Source: Azospirillum sp. 412522 (GTDB lineage Bacteria; Pseudomonadota; Alphaproteobacteria; Azospirillales; Azospirillaceae). From it: 64,000 bases of DNA. The notes beneath the pieces are model-generated. The model was not told the DNA's origin. It saw only the letters and a program-made list of their open reading frames with translations, and made no database searches. The first letter of the stretch is position 1, and each line of letters begins with the position of its first letter. The DNA lies in contig NZ_RWIJ01000004.1 in assembly GCF_019805165.1 (NCBI RefSeq), positions 159,819-223,818 of the forward strand. Direction: 5' to 3'. This document shows positions 36,674-46,835 of this stretch, piece after piece. Both the position numbers and the translations under genes were made by a program.

Positions 36674-37285
36674 TCAGGCCATCTCGACGCGCTGCGCCTC
36701 GGGGCCCTTGGCGCCCTGGCGGATGGTGACGCGCACCTGCGCACCATCGTCCAGGCCGTTGATGCCCGACCGCTCCAGCGCACGGATGTGCACGAAGATG
36801 TCCTTGCCGCCGGTGGACGGGGCAATGAAGCCGAAGCCCTTCGACACGTTGAACCACTTCACCGTGCCGTCGACGACTTCGCCGCTGTCCGAATCGCCGT
36901 AGCTGTCGGCGCCGTAGCCGCCACGGCTGCCGCCGTAGCTGTTGCCGCCGCCATAGCCGCCGTCGTTGCCCCAGCTGTCACGCTCGCGCGGGGCGCGCGA
37001 CGGACGGCTCGGAGCGGCGGTCGAGGTGTCGACCGCGTGGATGGTGGCGACCTGCGGACCCTTCGGGCCGCGCGACAGGTCGCAGGTGATGGTGGCGCCT
37101 TCGGGCAGGCTGTCGTGTCCGCAGAACTGCAGAACCGTGGAGTGCAGGAAAGCGTCGGGCGAACCGTCGTCGGGGGTGACGAAGCCGAAGCCCTTGGTGG
37201 CGTTGAACCACTTGACGGTGGCGCGGATGTCGCGCTGGGTGATTTCAGGAGCGCGGAAGGAAGAGCGCTGCGGACGGTCGAACAT
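36674..37285 (-). CDS. Protein with two cold-shock domains
   Basis: A 203-residue protein with two nucleic-acid-binding cold-shock domains (about 18-85 with KGFGFVTP and 135-200 with KGFGFIAP...IFVHIRAL). They are joined by a Gly/Tyr/Ser/Arg-rich disordered linker (about 95-130, repeats such as GGYGGGNSYGG and SRGGYG). Tandem-domain forms are typical of alphaproteobacteria; a glycine-rich linker of this sort recalls RNA granule proteins, but that role is inference. The ATG at 37285 starts MFDRPQRSS; the ribosome binding site is weak, with a 226-bp gene-free leader upstream. Confidence 0.9.
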   Translation of the reverse strand: MFDRPQRSSFRAPEITQRDIRATVKWFNATKGFGFVTPDDGSPDAFLHSTVLQFCGHDSLPEGATITCDLSRGPKGPQVATIHAVDTSTAAPSRPSRAPRERDSWGNDGGYGGGNSYGGSRGGYGADSYGDSDSGEVVDGTVKWFNVSKGFGFIAPSTGGKDIFVHIRALERSGINGLDDGAQVRVTIRQGAKGPEAQRVEMA

Positions 37286-37437
37286 CAGTATCGTCTCATC
37301 TGTCGTGTTAAACCCCGCCCCGGCAAGAACCAAAGAGGGAGACCCGGAACAGGGCGAGCGAAGGATGATCGGTTCCGACCCATAATTCAATCAGGATTGC
37401 GAATTTTCACCATTCGCGCATAACAAAATCACCGCCG

Positions 37438-37456
37438 CCGCCTGACAGGCAGGCGG
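37438..37456 (-). terminator. Probable terminator of the ychJ transcript
   Basis: Arms CCGCCTG and CAGGCGG with a five-base loop lie 56 bp past the ychJ stop, followed on the minus strand by a GC stretch and then GATTTTG. The T-run is short. Confidence 0.4.
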
Positions 37457-37511
37457 GACGGGGCGATTTCGCAGGTTTTGCGCAGGTGCAGCGTGAGCGA
37501 AGCGGCGCGAC

Positions 37512-38009
<498 letters not shown>

Positions 38010-38041
38010 GGCCTGCTCTTCGGGTGATGACGTGGGGATGA

Positions 38042-40045
<2,004 letters not shown>

Positions 40046-40133
40046 CTCCACCCCTGACCTGTCCGTCGGGCATAGGCGCGGCCGGGCACGGCTGCTTGGC
40101 AGCGGTGGCGTTGCCGTGTTAGGGCTGTCGCCC

Positions 40134-40517
40134 ATGAACAAGCTCTTCGCCACCGTCACCGCCCCGGTGCCGCGTTCGGCCCCGGCGGCGCTGTCCACCC
40201 GTTGTTTCGTGCGCGATCTGGTGATGGACGCCCTGATCGGCGTCTATGCCCATGAACGGCTGAAGCCCCAGCGCATCCGCCTCAACCTGGACCTCGAGGT
40301 GGTCGTCCCCGGCGTCACCGGCGAGGACATGGCGACCATCGTCAAGGGTGTGGTCACCCAGGGCCACGTCACGCTGGTGGAAACGCTGGCCGAACGCATT
40401 GCCGAGCGTTGCCTTGCCGACGCGCGGGTGACGATGGCCAAGGTGCGGGTGGAAAAGCTGGACGTCTTTCCCGACGTCGCCAGTGTCGGCGTGGAGATCG
40501 AGCGCGCCCGCGGCTGA
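40134..40517 (+). CDS. folB: Dihydroneopterin aldolase
   Basis: FolB converts dihydroneopterin to 6-hydroxymethyl-dihydropterin in folate synthesis. The 127-residue protein has the tunnelling fold signature VMDALIGVYAHERLKPQRIRLNL and the later VETLAERIAERCL with the catalytic Glu region, then VRVEKLDVFPDVASVGVEI. A 20-residue N-terminal extension precedes the core. The start at 40134 is an ATG with a weak ribosome binding site; the frame is open further upstream without similarity. Confidence 0.88.
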   Translation: MNKLFATVTAPVPRSAPAALSTRCFVRDLVMDALIGVYAHERLKPQRIRLNLDLEVVVPGVTGEDMATIVKGVVTQGHVTLVETLAERIAERCLADARVTMAKVRVEKLDVFPDVASVGVEIERARG

Positions 40518-40589
40518 GGATTTCTGGAAAACTGCGGTGGGGCGCCGCAAGGCGGGGCGTAGGGCTGACCTGCCCGCCCCTTCATGGCC

Positions 40590-41168
40590 TCACCGCCGCA
40601 GCGGCACCGCCCGCTTGACCAGCCGGCGGTCCATGTCCGCGCTTGCCACCGTCGGTTCGCCCAGGCTGCGCATGACGAAGGCGAAGGTGTCCATCACCCG
40701 GTCCAGCACGATCTCGTTGTCGTCCACGCGACGGCTGACCGACACCACGGCATAGCCGGCGGCGCGGGCCACCGCCGGTTCGCCGCGCAGGCCGCGCACG
40801 CCCCAGCCGGCGAGGGCATCCTTGCAGCGGAACAGCTCGGCGGCGAAGCCGCCGGCAGACTGGGTGCGGCCGACCACGTAGGCGGCGGCGACCGCCAGCG
40901 GCGCCAGCAGCCCGTCCCAGTCAAGGCAATCCTCCCGCCCGACCCACACCCCGCCGACCGAACAGGCGGCGGCGCCGATCGCCTCGCCCAGACCGGCGCG
41001 GAAGGCGCGCAGCGAGTCCACCGCGTCGGCCGCCGGCATCGGCTCCACCCGGCGCCCCTCCGGCATCAGCATCAGCCGGCCAGCCCATTCCGACGAGGGC
41101 GGCAGCTGTTCGGTCAGGCGCGCGAGCAGCGCCTCGCGGGCGGCGGCGAAGGGGACGACCTCGGACAT
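40590..41168 (-). CDS. Hypothetical protein
   Basis: A 192-residue protein I do not recognise. It starts MSEVVPFAAAREALL and is Ala/Val/Arg-rich, with mixed helices and strands. The region GWGVRGLRGEPAVARAAGYAVVSVSRRV looks like a conserved core, and the C terminus is basic. There is no signal peptide, and a marginal hydrophobic stretch (LLAPLAVAAAYVVG) is probably buried rather than a membrane helix. The ATG at 41168 is preferred over one five codons upstream because of the following family-like N terminus. It is convergent with folB. Confidence 0.6.
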   Translation of the reverse strand: MSEVVPFAAAREALLARLTEQLPPSSEWAGRLMLMPEGRRVEPMPAADAVDSLRAFRAGLGEAIGAAACSVGGVWVGREDCLDWDGLLAPLAVAAAYVVGRTQSAGGFAAELFRCKDALAGWGVRGLRGEPAVARAAGYAVVSVSRRVDDNEIVLDRVMDTFAFVMRSLGEPTVASADMDRRLVKRAVPLRR

Positions 41169-41309
41169 CGGGGCTTGTGGCAATGGTGGGAAGGGGAGGC
41201 GTGAAAAAGCCTGAAATGCCTGGAATTGTCAAGGGTGAGCCTGATGCCGCAACCTTGGACTGCATGCGGCCCGGCTGCCGCATGACGCGGGGTCGCTCCA
41301 TCCTCCTCC

Positions 41310-41349
41310 GGCATCAGGGCGGCATCAGGGCGGCATCAGGGCGGCATCG
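41310..41349. repeat. Tandem 11-bp repeat
   Basis: GGCATCAGGGC is repeated three times head to tail (41310-41342), with a partial fourth copy. It lies between two unrelated genes, just past the stop of the gene at 41353. Confidence 0.85.
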
Positions 41350-41352
41350 GCG

Positions 41353-42453
41353 TCAGGCGACGGTGTCGGTCCGCGCGGTCCCGCTGACGTCCTCCGCAGC
41401 GTCCTGCCGGCTCGCAATCGGCAATTGCTGGAGGTTCGGGTATCCCTGGCGGGTAGGGGGGACGGTCGCATTGGTCTTCAGCAGGGCGACCATCGGGTCT
41501 TCGTCCCCCGTCTTTTTAACCTGCATCATCATGCCCGCCGCCGCTTGCCATATCGCATCCAACTGGGCTTTGCCTTCCGAATAGCCGGGAGGCAGAGGTT
41601 CCATGGACGTTTGTTTCTGTCGCGGTTCGGCTTTGGGGCGCTCCAGATCGGGTATGCCGCCAAGATCCGTTTCATCGGCGAACGCCTTGGCGGCGTTCCG
41701 ATAGACGGCCGGCCGGAATCCGACGTTGAATAGCTTTTCGACGGCTTTTGAATCGGTGCTGGAGAAGACCGCCGAATCCTCTTCACCCGAAAAGATGTCC
41801 GAATGGCGCAGATTGTTCGACAGTCGTCGCATCACGAAGTCTTCGTCAATCTCCTCACCATCCTTCATGATCTTTTCATCGAGGCTTCCATAGCTCTCAA
41901 CGAAATTTTTCTTATGGCTTTCCAGTGAGGATGTCATCTCCTTGTAAAGCAATTCCTTCTTTGATCCGACAGCATCTCCTCCGGAATTTTCTCTGTCAGC
42001 CTGTTCCATTTTGTCAGAAAACGAGCGGATTATGTTCATCTGCTCCATGCCGAAATTCAATTTTCTTTCGTTTGCAGATTTCTTCTTTTCGCCATAATCT
42101 ATTTCCTCTTGTGTGCGCGGCGCTTCGCTGAGGTATCGGTTCTGAACCGCCTCCTTGGCGATGCCGCGAAGTCCCTTGACCACGTCGTTGGCGCTCAGCA
42201 CCCCCGTCTTGACGTAATCCTCCAGCATGCCACGCGCTTTGCCGTCCAGCTTCTCGAAAACCTTGGCGGCCGCGCCGGTCAGCGCCTTGCCCAGCGGACT
42301 GACGTCGATGTTGTCCCCGGCTTCGGCGGACGGCGGCGAAAACGCGGTGGCGACAAGGCTCTTGCTTTTACCGGCCGCCGCGCTCACCGGCTTCCATGCT
42401 CCCGCCTGACCGGTGGGCAGGGCTGAGAACAGGCTGTTTGCACTGTGGGACAT
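41353..42453 (-). CDS. Hypothetical protein, AT-richer than its neighbours
   Basis: A 366-residue, charged, mostly helical protein of unknown function. Residues 1-60 are Ala/Ser-rich and flexible. Residues about 55-110 (VSPLGKALTGAAAKVFEKLDGKARGML) look like a folded helical unit, and the middle (about 120-230) is Lys/Glu/Asp/Ser-rich with many AT-rich codons. There is no signal peptide or membrane segment. A good AGGAGG site precedes the ATG at 42453. Base composition in the middle of the gene is far lower in GC than the rest of the window, and it lies beside two tRNA genes, which together suggest acquisition by transfer. Confidence 0.6.
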   Translation of the reverse strand: MSHSANSLFSALPTGQAGAWKPVSAAAGKSKSLVATAFSPPSAEAGDNIDVSPLGKALTGAAAKVFEKLDGKARGMLEDYVKTGVLSANDVVKGLRGIAKEAVQNRYLSEAPRTQEEIDYGEKKKSANERKLNFGMEQMNIIRSFSDKMEQADRENSGGDAVGSKKELLYKEMTSSLESHKKNFVESYGSLDEKIMKDGEEIDEDFVMRRLSNNLRHSDIFSGEEDSAVFSSTDSKAVEKLFNVGFRPAVYRNAAKAFADETDLGGIPDLERPKAEPRQKQTSMEPLPPGYSEGKAQLDAIWQAAAGMMMQVKKTGDEDPMVALLKTNATVPPTRQGYPNLQQLPIASRQDAAEDVSGTARTDTVA

Positions 42454-42753
42454 GGAGGCCTCCTGGTCTGATGACGGATGGAAGGACAAGGTGCGGCAAT
42501 CACCCCTCTTGAGTGTATTGAATGTATTTCTGTTCTCCATAACAGACTGTTAATTTTCTATTTCGCTTGAAATCGTCGATTGCTTAGAAATCTATGCATC
42601 TTCCGGATGCCGACTTGTTCGTCGCTGCCGGACCGGGCAGGTCATATCGACAGGGGCGGATGAGGCGTCCGCGTCCTGCTCCCGAAAAAATGTCCGGCTT
42701 TGCGTTTTTCCGCTTGCCAGGGTCCGCCAGCGGTTTTATAAGGCGGCCTCTGT

Positions 42754-42829
42754 TCCCGGTTAGCTCAGTTGGTAGAGCAGCGGACTGTTAATCCGCTTGT
42801 CGCTGGTTCGAGTCCAGCACCGGGAGCCA
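42754..42829 (+). tRNA. tRNA-Asn (GTT)
   Basis: A 76-nt cloverleaf with acceptor TCCCGGT/ACCGGGA, D arm AGCTCAGTTGGTAGAGC, anticodon GTT in CTGTTAA, T arm GGTTCGAGTCC and encoded CCA. It lies four bases before tRNA-Asp. Confidence 0.97.
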
Positions 42830-42833
42830 TCGC

Positions 42834-42910
<77 letters not shown>

Positions 42911-43100
42911 TTCTCTCCTCCATTTCTCCGATTCGATGTAGCGGACGATGGCGACTGCCCCACCGGGCGGCTTCGCGCTATCATGCGTTTTTCGCCGTGT
43001 TCACGATGCGGCCGATGGCGCCGGTTCCCTGTTGAACGGAGTCCGCGCGCCGAACGGCCGCGCACATCTCGGACCGAGAATTGCCGGGGAGGAACCGCTC

Positions 43101-43847
43101 ATGCGTTTGTCTGACAAGGTCGCCGTCGTCACCGGCGGGGGATCGGGCTTCGGCGAGGGGATCGCCCGCCGCTTCGCCGCCGAAGGGGCCCGGGTCATCG
43201 TCGCCGATCTGGACGAGGCGGCCGCCGGCCGCGTCGCCGACAGCCTGGGCGAGACGGCGCTCGCCGTCCGCGCCGATGTCGCGGTGGGCGAAGATTACGA
43301 AGCCATCGTTTCCGCGGCGCTCGGCGAGTTCGGGCGGCTCGACATCCTGGTCAACAACGCCGGCTACACCCATCGCTACGGCTCGATGCTGGACGTGGAC
43401 GAGGCGACCTTCGACCGCATCTATGCCGTCAACGTGAAGTCGATCTACCACAGCGCCATCCACGCCGTGCCGGTGTTCCGCAGCCAGGGCGGCGGCGTGA
43501 TCCTGAACATCGCGTCGACCGCCGGCCTTCGGCCGCGGCCGAATCTGACCTGGTACAACGGTTCCAAGGGGGCGGTGATCACCCTGACCAAGTCGATGGC
43601 GGCGGAACTGGCGTCCGACAATGTCCGCGTCTGCGCCATAGCCCCGGTCGCCGGCGAGACCGGCATGCTCCACCGTTTCATGGGCCAGGACACGCCGGAA
43701 CGGCGCGAGCAGTTCCGCAGCAGCATCCCGCTCGGCCGCCTATCGACGCCGGACGACATCGCCAACGCCGCGCTCTACCTGTGTTCCGACGAAGGGAACT
43801 TCCTGACCGGCGTCTGCCTGGAGGTGGATGGCGGGCGGTGCATCTGA
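43101..43847 (+). CDS. Short-chain dehydrogenase/reductase
   Basis: A 248-residue SDR oxidoreductase with the cofactor motif TGGGSGFGEG, the NNAG motif, the catalytic Ser (IASTAG) and YNGSK as YxxxK. The Asp in VADLDEA after the second strand points to NAD(H) rather than NADP(H). It is close to 3-oxoacyl-ACP-reductase-like and glucose-dehydrogenase-like SDRs; the substrate is not determinable. The ATG at 43101 follows a GGGGAGG site; the open frame upstream extends into the tRNA spacer. Confidence 0.9.
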   Translation: MRLSDKVAVVTGGGSGFGEGIARRFAAEGARVIVADLDEAAAGRVADSLGETALAVRADVAVGEDYEAIVSAALGEFGRLDILVNNAGYTHRYGSMLDVDEATFDRIYAVNVKSIYHSAIHAVPVFRSQGGGVILNIASTAGLRPRPNLTWYNGSKGAVITLTKSMAAELASDNVRVCAIAPVAGETGMLHRFMGQDTPERREQFRSSIPLGRLSTPDDIANAALYLCSDEGNFLTGVCLEVDGGRCI

Positions 43848-43854
43848 GGGCGGG

Positions 43855-44463
43855 TCAGGCCTCCACCGCACCTCCCTCGCGGGGCGGGGGAGCACTTGCC
43901 ACCTTTCCGGACAGGGACTCGCTCCTCTCCTCACCGAGAGGGGCAGGGCCTGGATGGGGGCAGGTGGTGATGTCCGCCTGTTCCTTTCCGGCGTCGGCCA
44001 CATCCCCCGTCTCTTCGGCTATCTCCCGCCGCGTGTCGTCGGGCAGAACGGCGTCGAGGAGGCGGGCGATGTCGTCGGTGGGCCGCAGGGCGCCATAGCC
44101 CGGCGCGTTGTAGTCCCAGTCATATTCGGCGAAGCCGCGGAACCCGGCGATGGCCGGGTCGCTCGCCCAGGCCTTGCGCAGCGCTTGCCGCCGCAGTTCC
44201 GCCGGCACGTCCGGGCGGAGGAAGCCGGTGTAGTCGCTGCCGGCATCCAGGCTGTCGAGCGAGGGCAGGTCGGACAAGTCCGGCGCCTCTTCCCCAGTCT
44301 CCGCCGGCAATGCGGCAGGCGCCTCCCTGACCGGTTCCGGCACCGCGGCGATCGCCTCGTTTCCGACCGCCTGTTCGGCAACCGGCGCCTCCGTCCGCGC
44401 ATCGCGCTTAAGCCGCGCCCAGCGGCCGAGGAAGCCCTCCTCCACCTCCACCCGGTCAGCCAT
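43855..44463 (-). CDS. DUF3306 domain protein
   Basis: A 202-residue protein of the DUF3306 family, which accompanies formate dehydrogenase genes. The signature begins EGFLGRWARLKRDAR and continues at about 65-145 (DLPSLDSLDAGSDYTGFLRPDVP...LRRQALRKAWASDPAI). The last 40 residues (TCPHPGPAPLGEERSE and APPPREGG) do not look like the family and match the kind of repetitive palindromic element found between genes, apparently recruited as coding sequence. It overlaps the upstream DUF3305 gene by eight bases. Confidence 0.82.
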   Translation of the reverse strand: MADRVEVEEGFLGRWARLKRDARTEAPVAEQAVGNEAIAAVPEPVREAPAALPAETGEEAPDLSDLPSLDSLDAGSDYTGFLRPDVPAELRRQALRKAWASDPAIAGFRGFAEYDWDYNAPGYGALRPTDDIARLLDAVLPDDTRREIAEETGDVADAGKEQADITTCPHPGPAPLGEERSESLSGKVASAPPPREGGAVEA

Positions 44464-45022
44464 GCTGCGACGGTCCGGTCTTGCGGCGCAACGCCAGGGC
44501 TTCCGGATCGGCGCGGTCGCGCTTGCGCTTGTGGAAGGGGCGCTCGACGAAGTGCCGGGCGACGAAGCCGTCCATCCACAGCACCAGCGGGATGGGCAGC
44601 GGCAGCGCCTCGATCACGTCGTCGCCGGCTTCGGCATGGGCATCGATCTCACCGGGATCGGCGGTGACGGCCAGCAGGCGCACCCCCGGTGCCGGCCCCC
44701 CCGACCGCAGGATGACATAGGCGCTGGGGCTGCCGCCGTCGAGGTTGTGCTTGTAGTTCTCGGCCTCGGTCGGGAACAGGGCGATCTCGGCGGTGCCGGC
44801 GTAATGGCGGGTCCAGTCCGGCCCCTCGGCCAACACGGTCCAGTCAGGCAGGGTGGGGTCGGCCGGAACCAGCATCACCGGCTGCCAACGCGCCTCGATC
44901 CAGGGATTGTCGACGCGCCGCCGCTCCACCACCACGCCGACGCTGCGCCGTTCGGCGCGGTCGGGCGGCGAGGCTGGAGTAGCGGAGGCGGTGATGGAGG
45001 AAAAGGGGAACTCGCTGGGCAT
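44456..45022 (-). CDS. DUF3305 domain protein
   Basis: A 188-residue protein of the DUF3305 family. The core has SVGVVVERRRVDNPWIEARWQPVMLVP (read as adjacent segments), HYAGTAEIALFPTEAENYKHNLD, and LPLPIPLVLWMDGFVARHFVERPFHKRKRDRADP near the C terminus. These genes normally lie with DUF3306, TorD and formate dehydrogenase genes and are thought to help its maturation, but no function is proven. Here the pair is 18.5 kb from the formate dehydrogenase operon. The ATG at 45022 follows an AGGAA site. Confidence 0.82.
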   Translation of the reverse strand: MPSEFPFSSITASATPASPPDRAERRSVGVVVERRRVDNPWIEARWQPVMLVPADPTLPDWTVLAEGPDWTRHYAGTAEIALFPTEAENYKHNLDGGSPSAYVILRSGGPAPGVRLLAVTADPGEIDAHAEAGDDVIEALPLPIPLVLWMDGFVARHFVERPFHKRKRDRADPEALALRRKTGPSQHG

Positions 45023-45205
45023 TGTCGGTGTTCCTGATGGGCTGGGACCGGACGGCCGAAGCCGGACTCTGTCTCCGGTACAACGCGCCAGCGGCTGTTT
45101 GGTGCCGCGGCGCGGTGTGCTCCAACGGCTTTCCCCGAAAGGTTCGAAGGCCCGGGGGTCAAAGGAAAGGCCTGAGGAACGGCCAAAAGAAAGGAAGGAT
45201 GCGCC

Positions 45206-45634
45206 ATGCGCAAGGTCGCCGCCCTGCTGCTGTCGGGTCTTCTGTCCGGCACGCCTTTGCCTGCCGCGGTCGCACAGCAGCCGGATCAGCAGCAGAACCA
45301 GCAGCCGGCTGGAGATGGTCAGCCGGGAGCGGCGCCGGTCGATTCGGGATCGAAGGAGTCCGCCGGCGATGCGCTCGCCCGCGACGGCAAGGTGCAGGAA
45401 AGCCAGGATCCTCATCCCACCGCGCAGGGCACAAGGCCGCCGAATCCGTCCAGCTCCGCCGCGACCGGCAGTCGGGAATTGCAGCAGGCGCTTGCCGACG
45501 TGCGCCGGGCGCCGCCCGACCTGAACGGCAACCCGGTGCCGCGCCCGAACCAATGGGCGAGCGAGCCCGACCAGCCGAACGAGCCGACCCGGTCGCAGAA
45601 CCCCTCCGACCTGACCAGCCAGGAAGTGAAGTAG
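45206..45634 (+). CDS. Exported low-complexity hypothetical protein
   Basis: A 142-residue precursor with a clear Sec signal peptide (1-23, VAALLLSGLLSGTPLPAAVAQQ). The mature part is hydrophilic and disordered in appearance, rich in Gln, Pro, Asn and Ser (QQPDQQQNQQPAGDGQPG). Only a short segment (SRELQQALADVRRAPPDLNG) looks like a helix. No family is recognised. A GGAAGG site precedes the ATG. A long hairpin begins four bases after the stop. Confidence 0.6.
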   Translation: MRKVAALLLSGLLSGTPLPAAVAQQPDQQQNQQPAGDGQPGAAPVDSGSKESAGDALARDGKVQESQDPHPTAQGTRPPNPSSSAATGSRELQQALADVRRAPPDLNGNPVPRPNQWASEPDQPNEPTRSQNPSDLTSQEVK

Positions 45635-45637
45635 ACT

Positions 45638-45675
45638 AGAGCTTCCTGCGTTTCACATTAAACGCAGGAAGCTCT
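45638..45675. terminator. Long perfect hairpin
   Basis: The 16-bp arms AGAGCTTCCTGCGTTT and AAACGCAGGAAGCTCT pair perfectly around CACATT, four bases past the stop of the exported protein gene. It lacks a T-tract beyond CTTTA. It is either a strong terminator or a member of an intergenic palindrome family. Confidence 0.6.
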
Positions 45676-45736
45676 GGCTTTATGTTTGGTGATCGGATTC
45701 ACGCTTCAGATCGATCCCGATTTTACGCGATCCGAT

Positions 45737-46537
45737 CTAGCCGGAAGCCCGGCGGCTGCGGACACGGATCAGGCCGCTGCCCTCGGGATCGGCACGGTCC
45801 GGTTTCAGCATGGCCTCCAGCAGCTTGGCGTCGCTGGTCCAGTAGGGCACGTACCAGGCGCGGTCCGGGTCCATCACCAGCGCGCGCCTGTTCGCCGCGT
45901 CGTAGGCGCCCAGCGGTGCGATGTGGCCGACGCCGACGTCGCCGGTCAGCGTGCCCTGGTCGAAGGCCAGCAGGATGATGTCGTCGGCGCCGCGCTCGTT
46001 CTCGGACAGGATGCGGCGCAGTTCCGCCAGCGTGGCGGGGGAGGTGTCGCGCGGGCGCCAGACCTCGACCTCGGCGTCGATGCCGTAGGCGTTCAGGCTG
46101 CGGCGGACATAGGTGATCAGCTCGCCGAAGGAGACGCCCTCGCCATCGTCGGCGGTGGCGTCGCGCCAATGGTCGTCGTCCAACCGGTCCAGCAGCTGCT
46201 TGGCGGTGACCAGCCTTTCCGATGCCAGTCCCGGCAGTCCGCGCAGCGCGTTCAGCATCATCACCACGCTGGCCACCGAGCAGGAGGCGCCGGTCGTCTG
46301 GGGCACGTAGTAGGGGCTGAGCGCCCAGTAATCCGGTGCGGGGGCGGTGCGGACGAAATCGACGGACCGGGTGATCGGCACGGCGTCCGGGCCGAATTTC
46401 GGCTTCCTGTCATCCTGTTGCGTCCCCTGGGCCCAGGCGGGCGCCGCCGCACAGACGGCCCACAGCAGGAGGCCGGCCCCCAGGGTCTTCGCCACGGCTC
46501 CCGCGGTCAATCCTGCCCTCCAAGTCGCTTGCGTCAT
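45737..46537 (-). CDS. Exported phytochelatin-synthase-like peptidase
   Basis: A 266-residue protein with a Sec signal peptide (about 1-36, ending AAPAWAQG). The mature domain resembles the bacterial phytochelatin synthase family, papain-fold enzymes that hydrolyse glutathione or join gamma-Glu-Cys units. The catalytic Cys is in TTGASCSVASVVMMLNAL, the His in GHIAPLGAYD and the Asp in VMDPDRAWYVPYW. The prokaryotic forms usually act as glutathione hydrolases. Export to the periplasm would place it on extracytoplasmic thiols. The ATG at 46537 is chosen because the signal peptide starts there. Confidence 0.82.
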   Translation of the reverse strand: MTQATWRAGLTAGAVAKTLGAGLLLWAVCAAAPAWAQGTQQDDRKPKFGPDAVPITRSVDFVRTAPAPDYWALSPYYVPQTTGASCSVASVVMMLNALRGLPGLASERLVTAKQLLDRLDDDHWRDATADDGEGVSFGELITYVRRSLNAYGIDAEVEVWRPRDTSPATLAELRRILSENERGADDIILLAFDQGTLTGDVGVGHIAPLGAYDAANRRALVMDPDRAWYVPYWTSDAKLLEAMLKPDRADPEGSGLIRVRSRRASG

Positions 46538-46714
46538 CGGAAACTGTCTCGATCCGTCCGGTCTCGAATGGGAAAACTCCGCAGTCCTTCCGGAGCGCGG
46601 CGCGGCCTGCATATGGTGCGTTGCGGTGCTGGAGCCAAGCAGGGAGCAAGGCTGCGCCGATTGCGCTTGTGCCGGCCGTCCCGGGAGTCTTCTGAAAGCT
46701 TTTCCGAAATGCAT

Positions 46715-46764
46715 GTGGGCGGAGCCTCCGTCGCTCGACCATCGAGCAAACAGGCTCCGCCCAC
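46715..46764 (-). terminator. Compound stem-loop after the beta-helix gene
   Basis: GTGGGCGGAGCCT and AGGCTCCGCCCAC form a perfect 13-bp outer stem enclosing an inner GCTCG/CGAGC stem, 72 bp past the stop of the beta-helix gene on the minus strand. There is no clear T-tract. Confidence 0.55.
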
Positions 46765-46835
46765 CGCTGGGGCCGGCACATCGAGGGCGTACCCCCGATG
46801 CACCCGGCTATCGGACCATCATCGGGACCGCGGGA

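Noticed and set aside
42594..42791. 65-codon open frame reaching into tRNA-Asn
   Set aside because: Its 3' end lies inside the tRNA gene and no ribosome binding site is visible.
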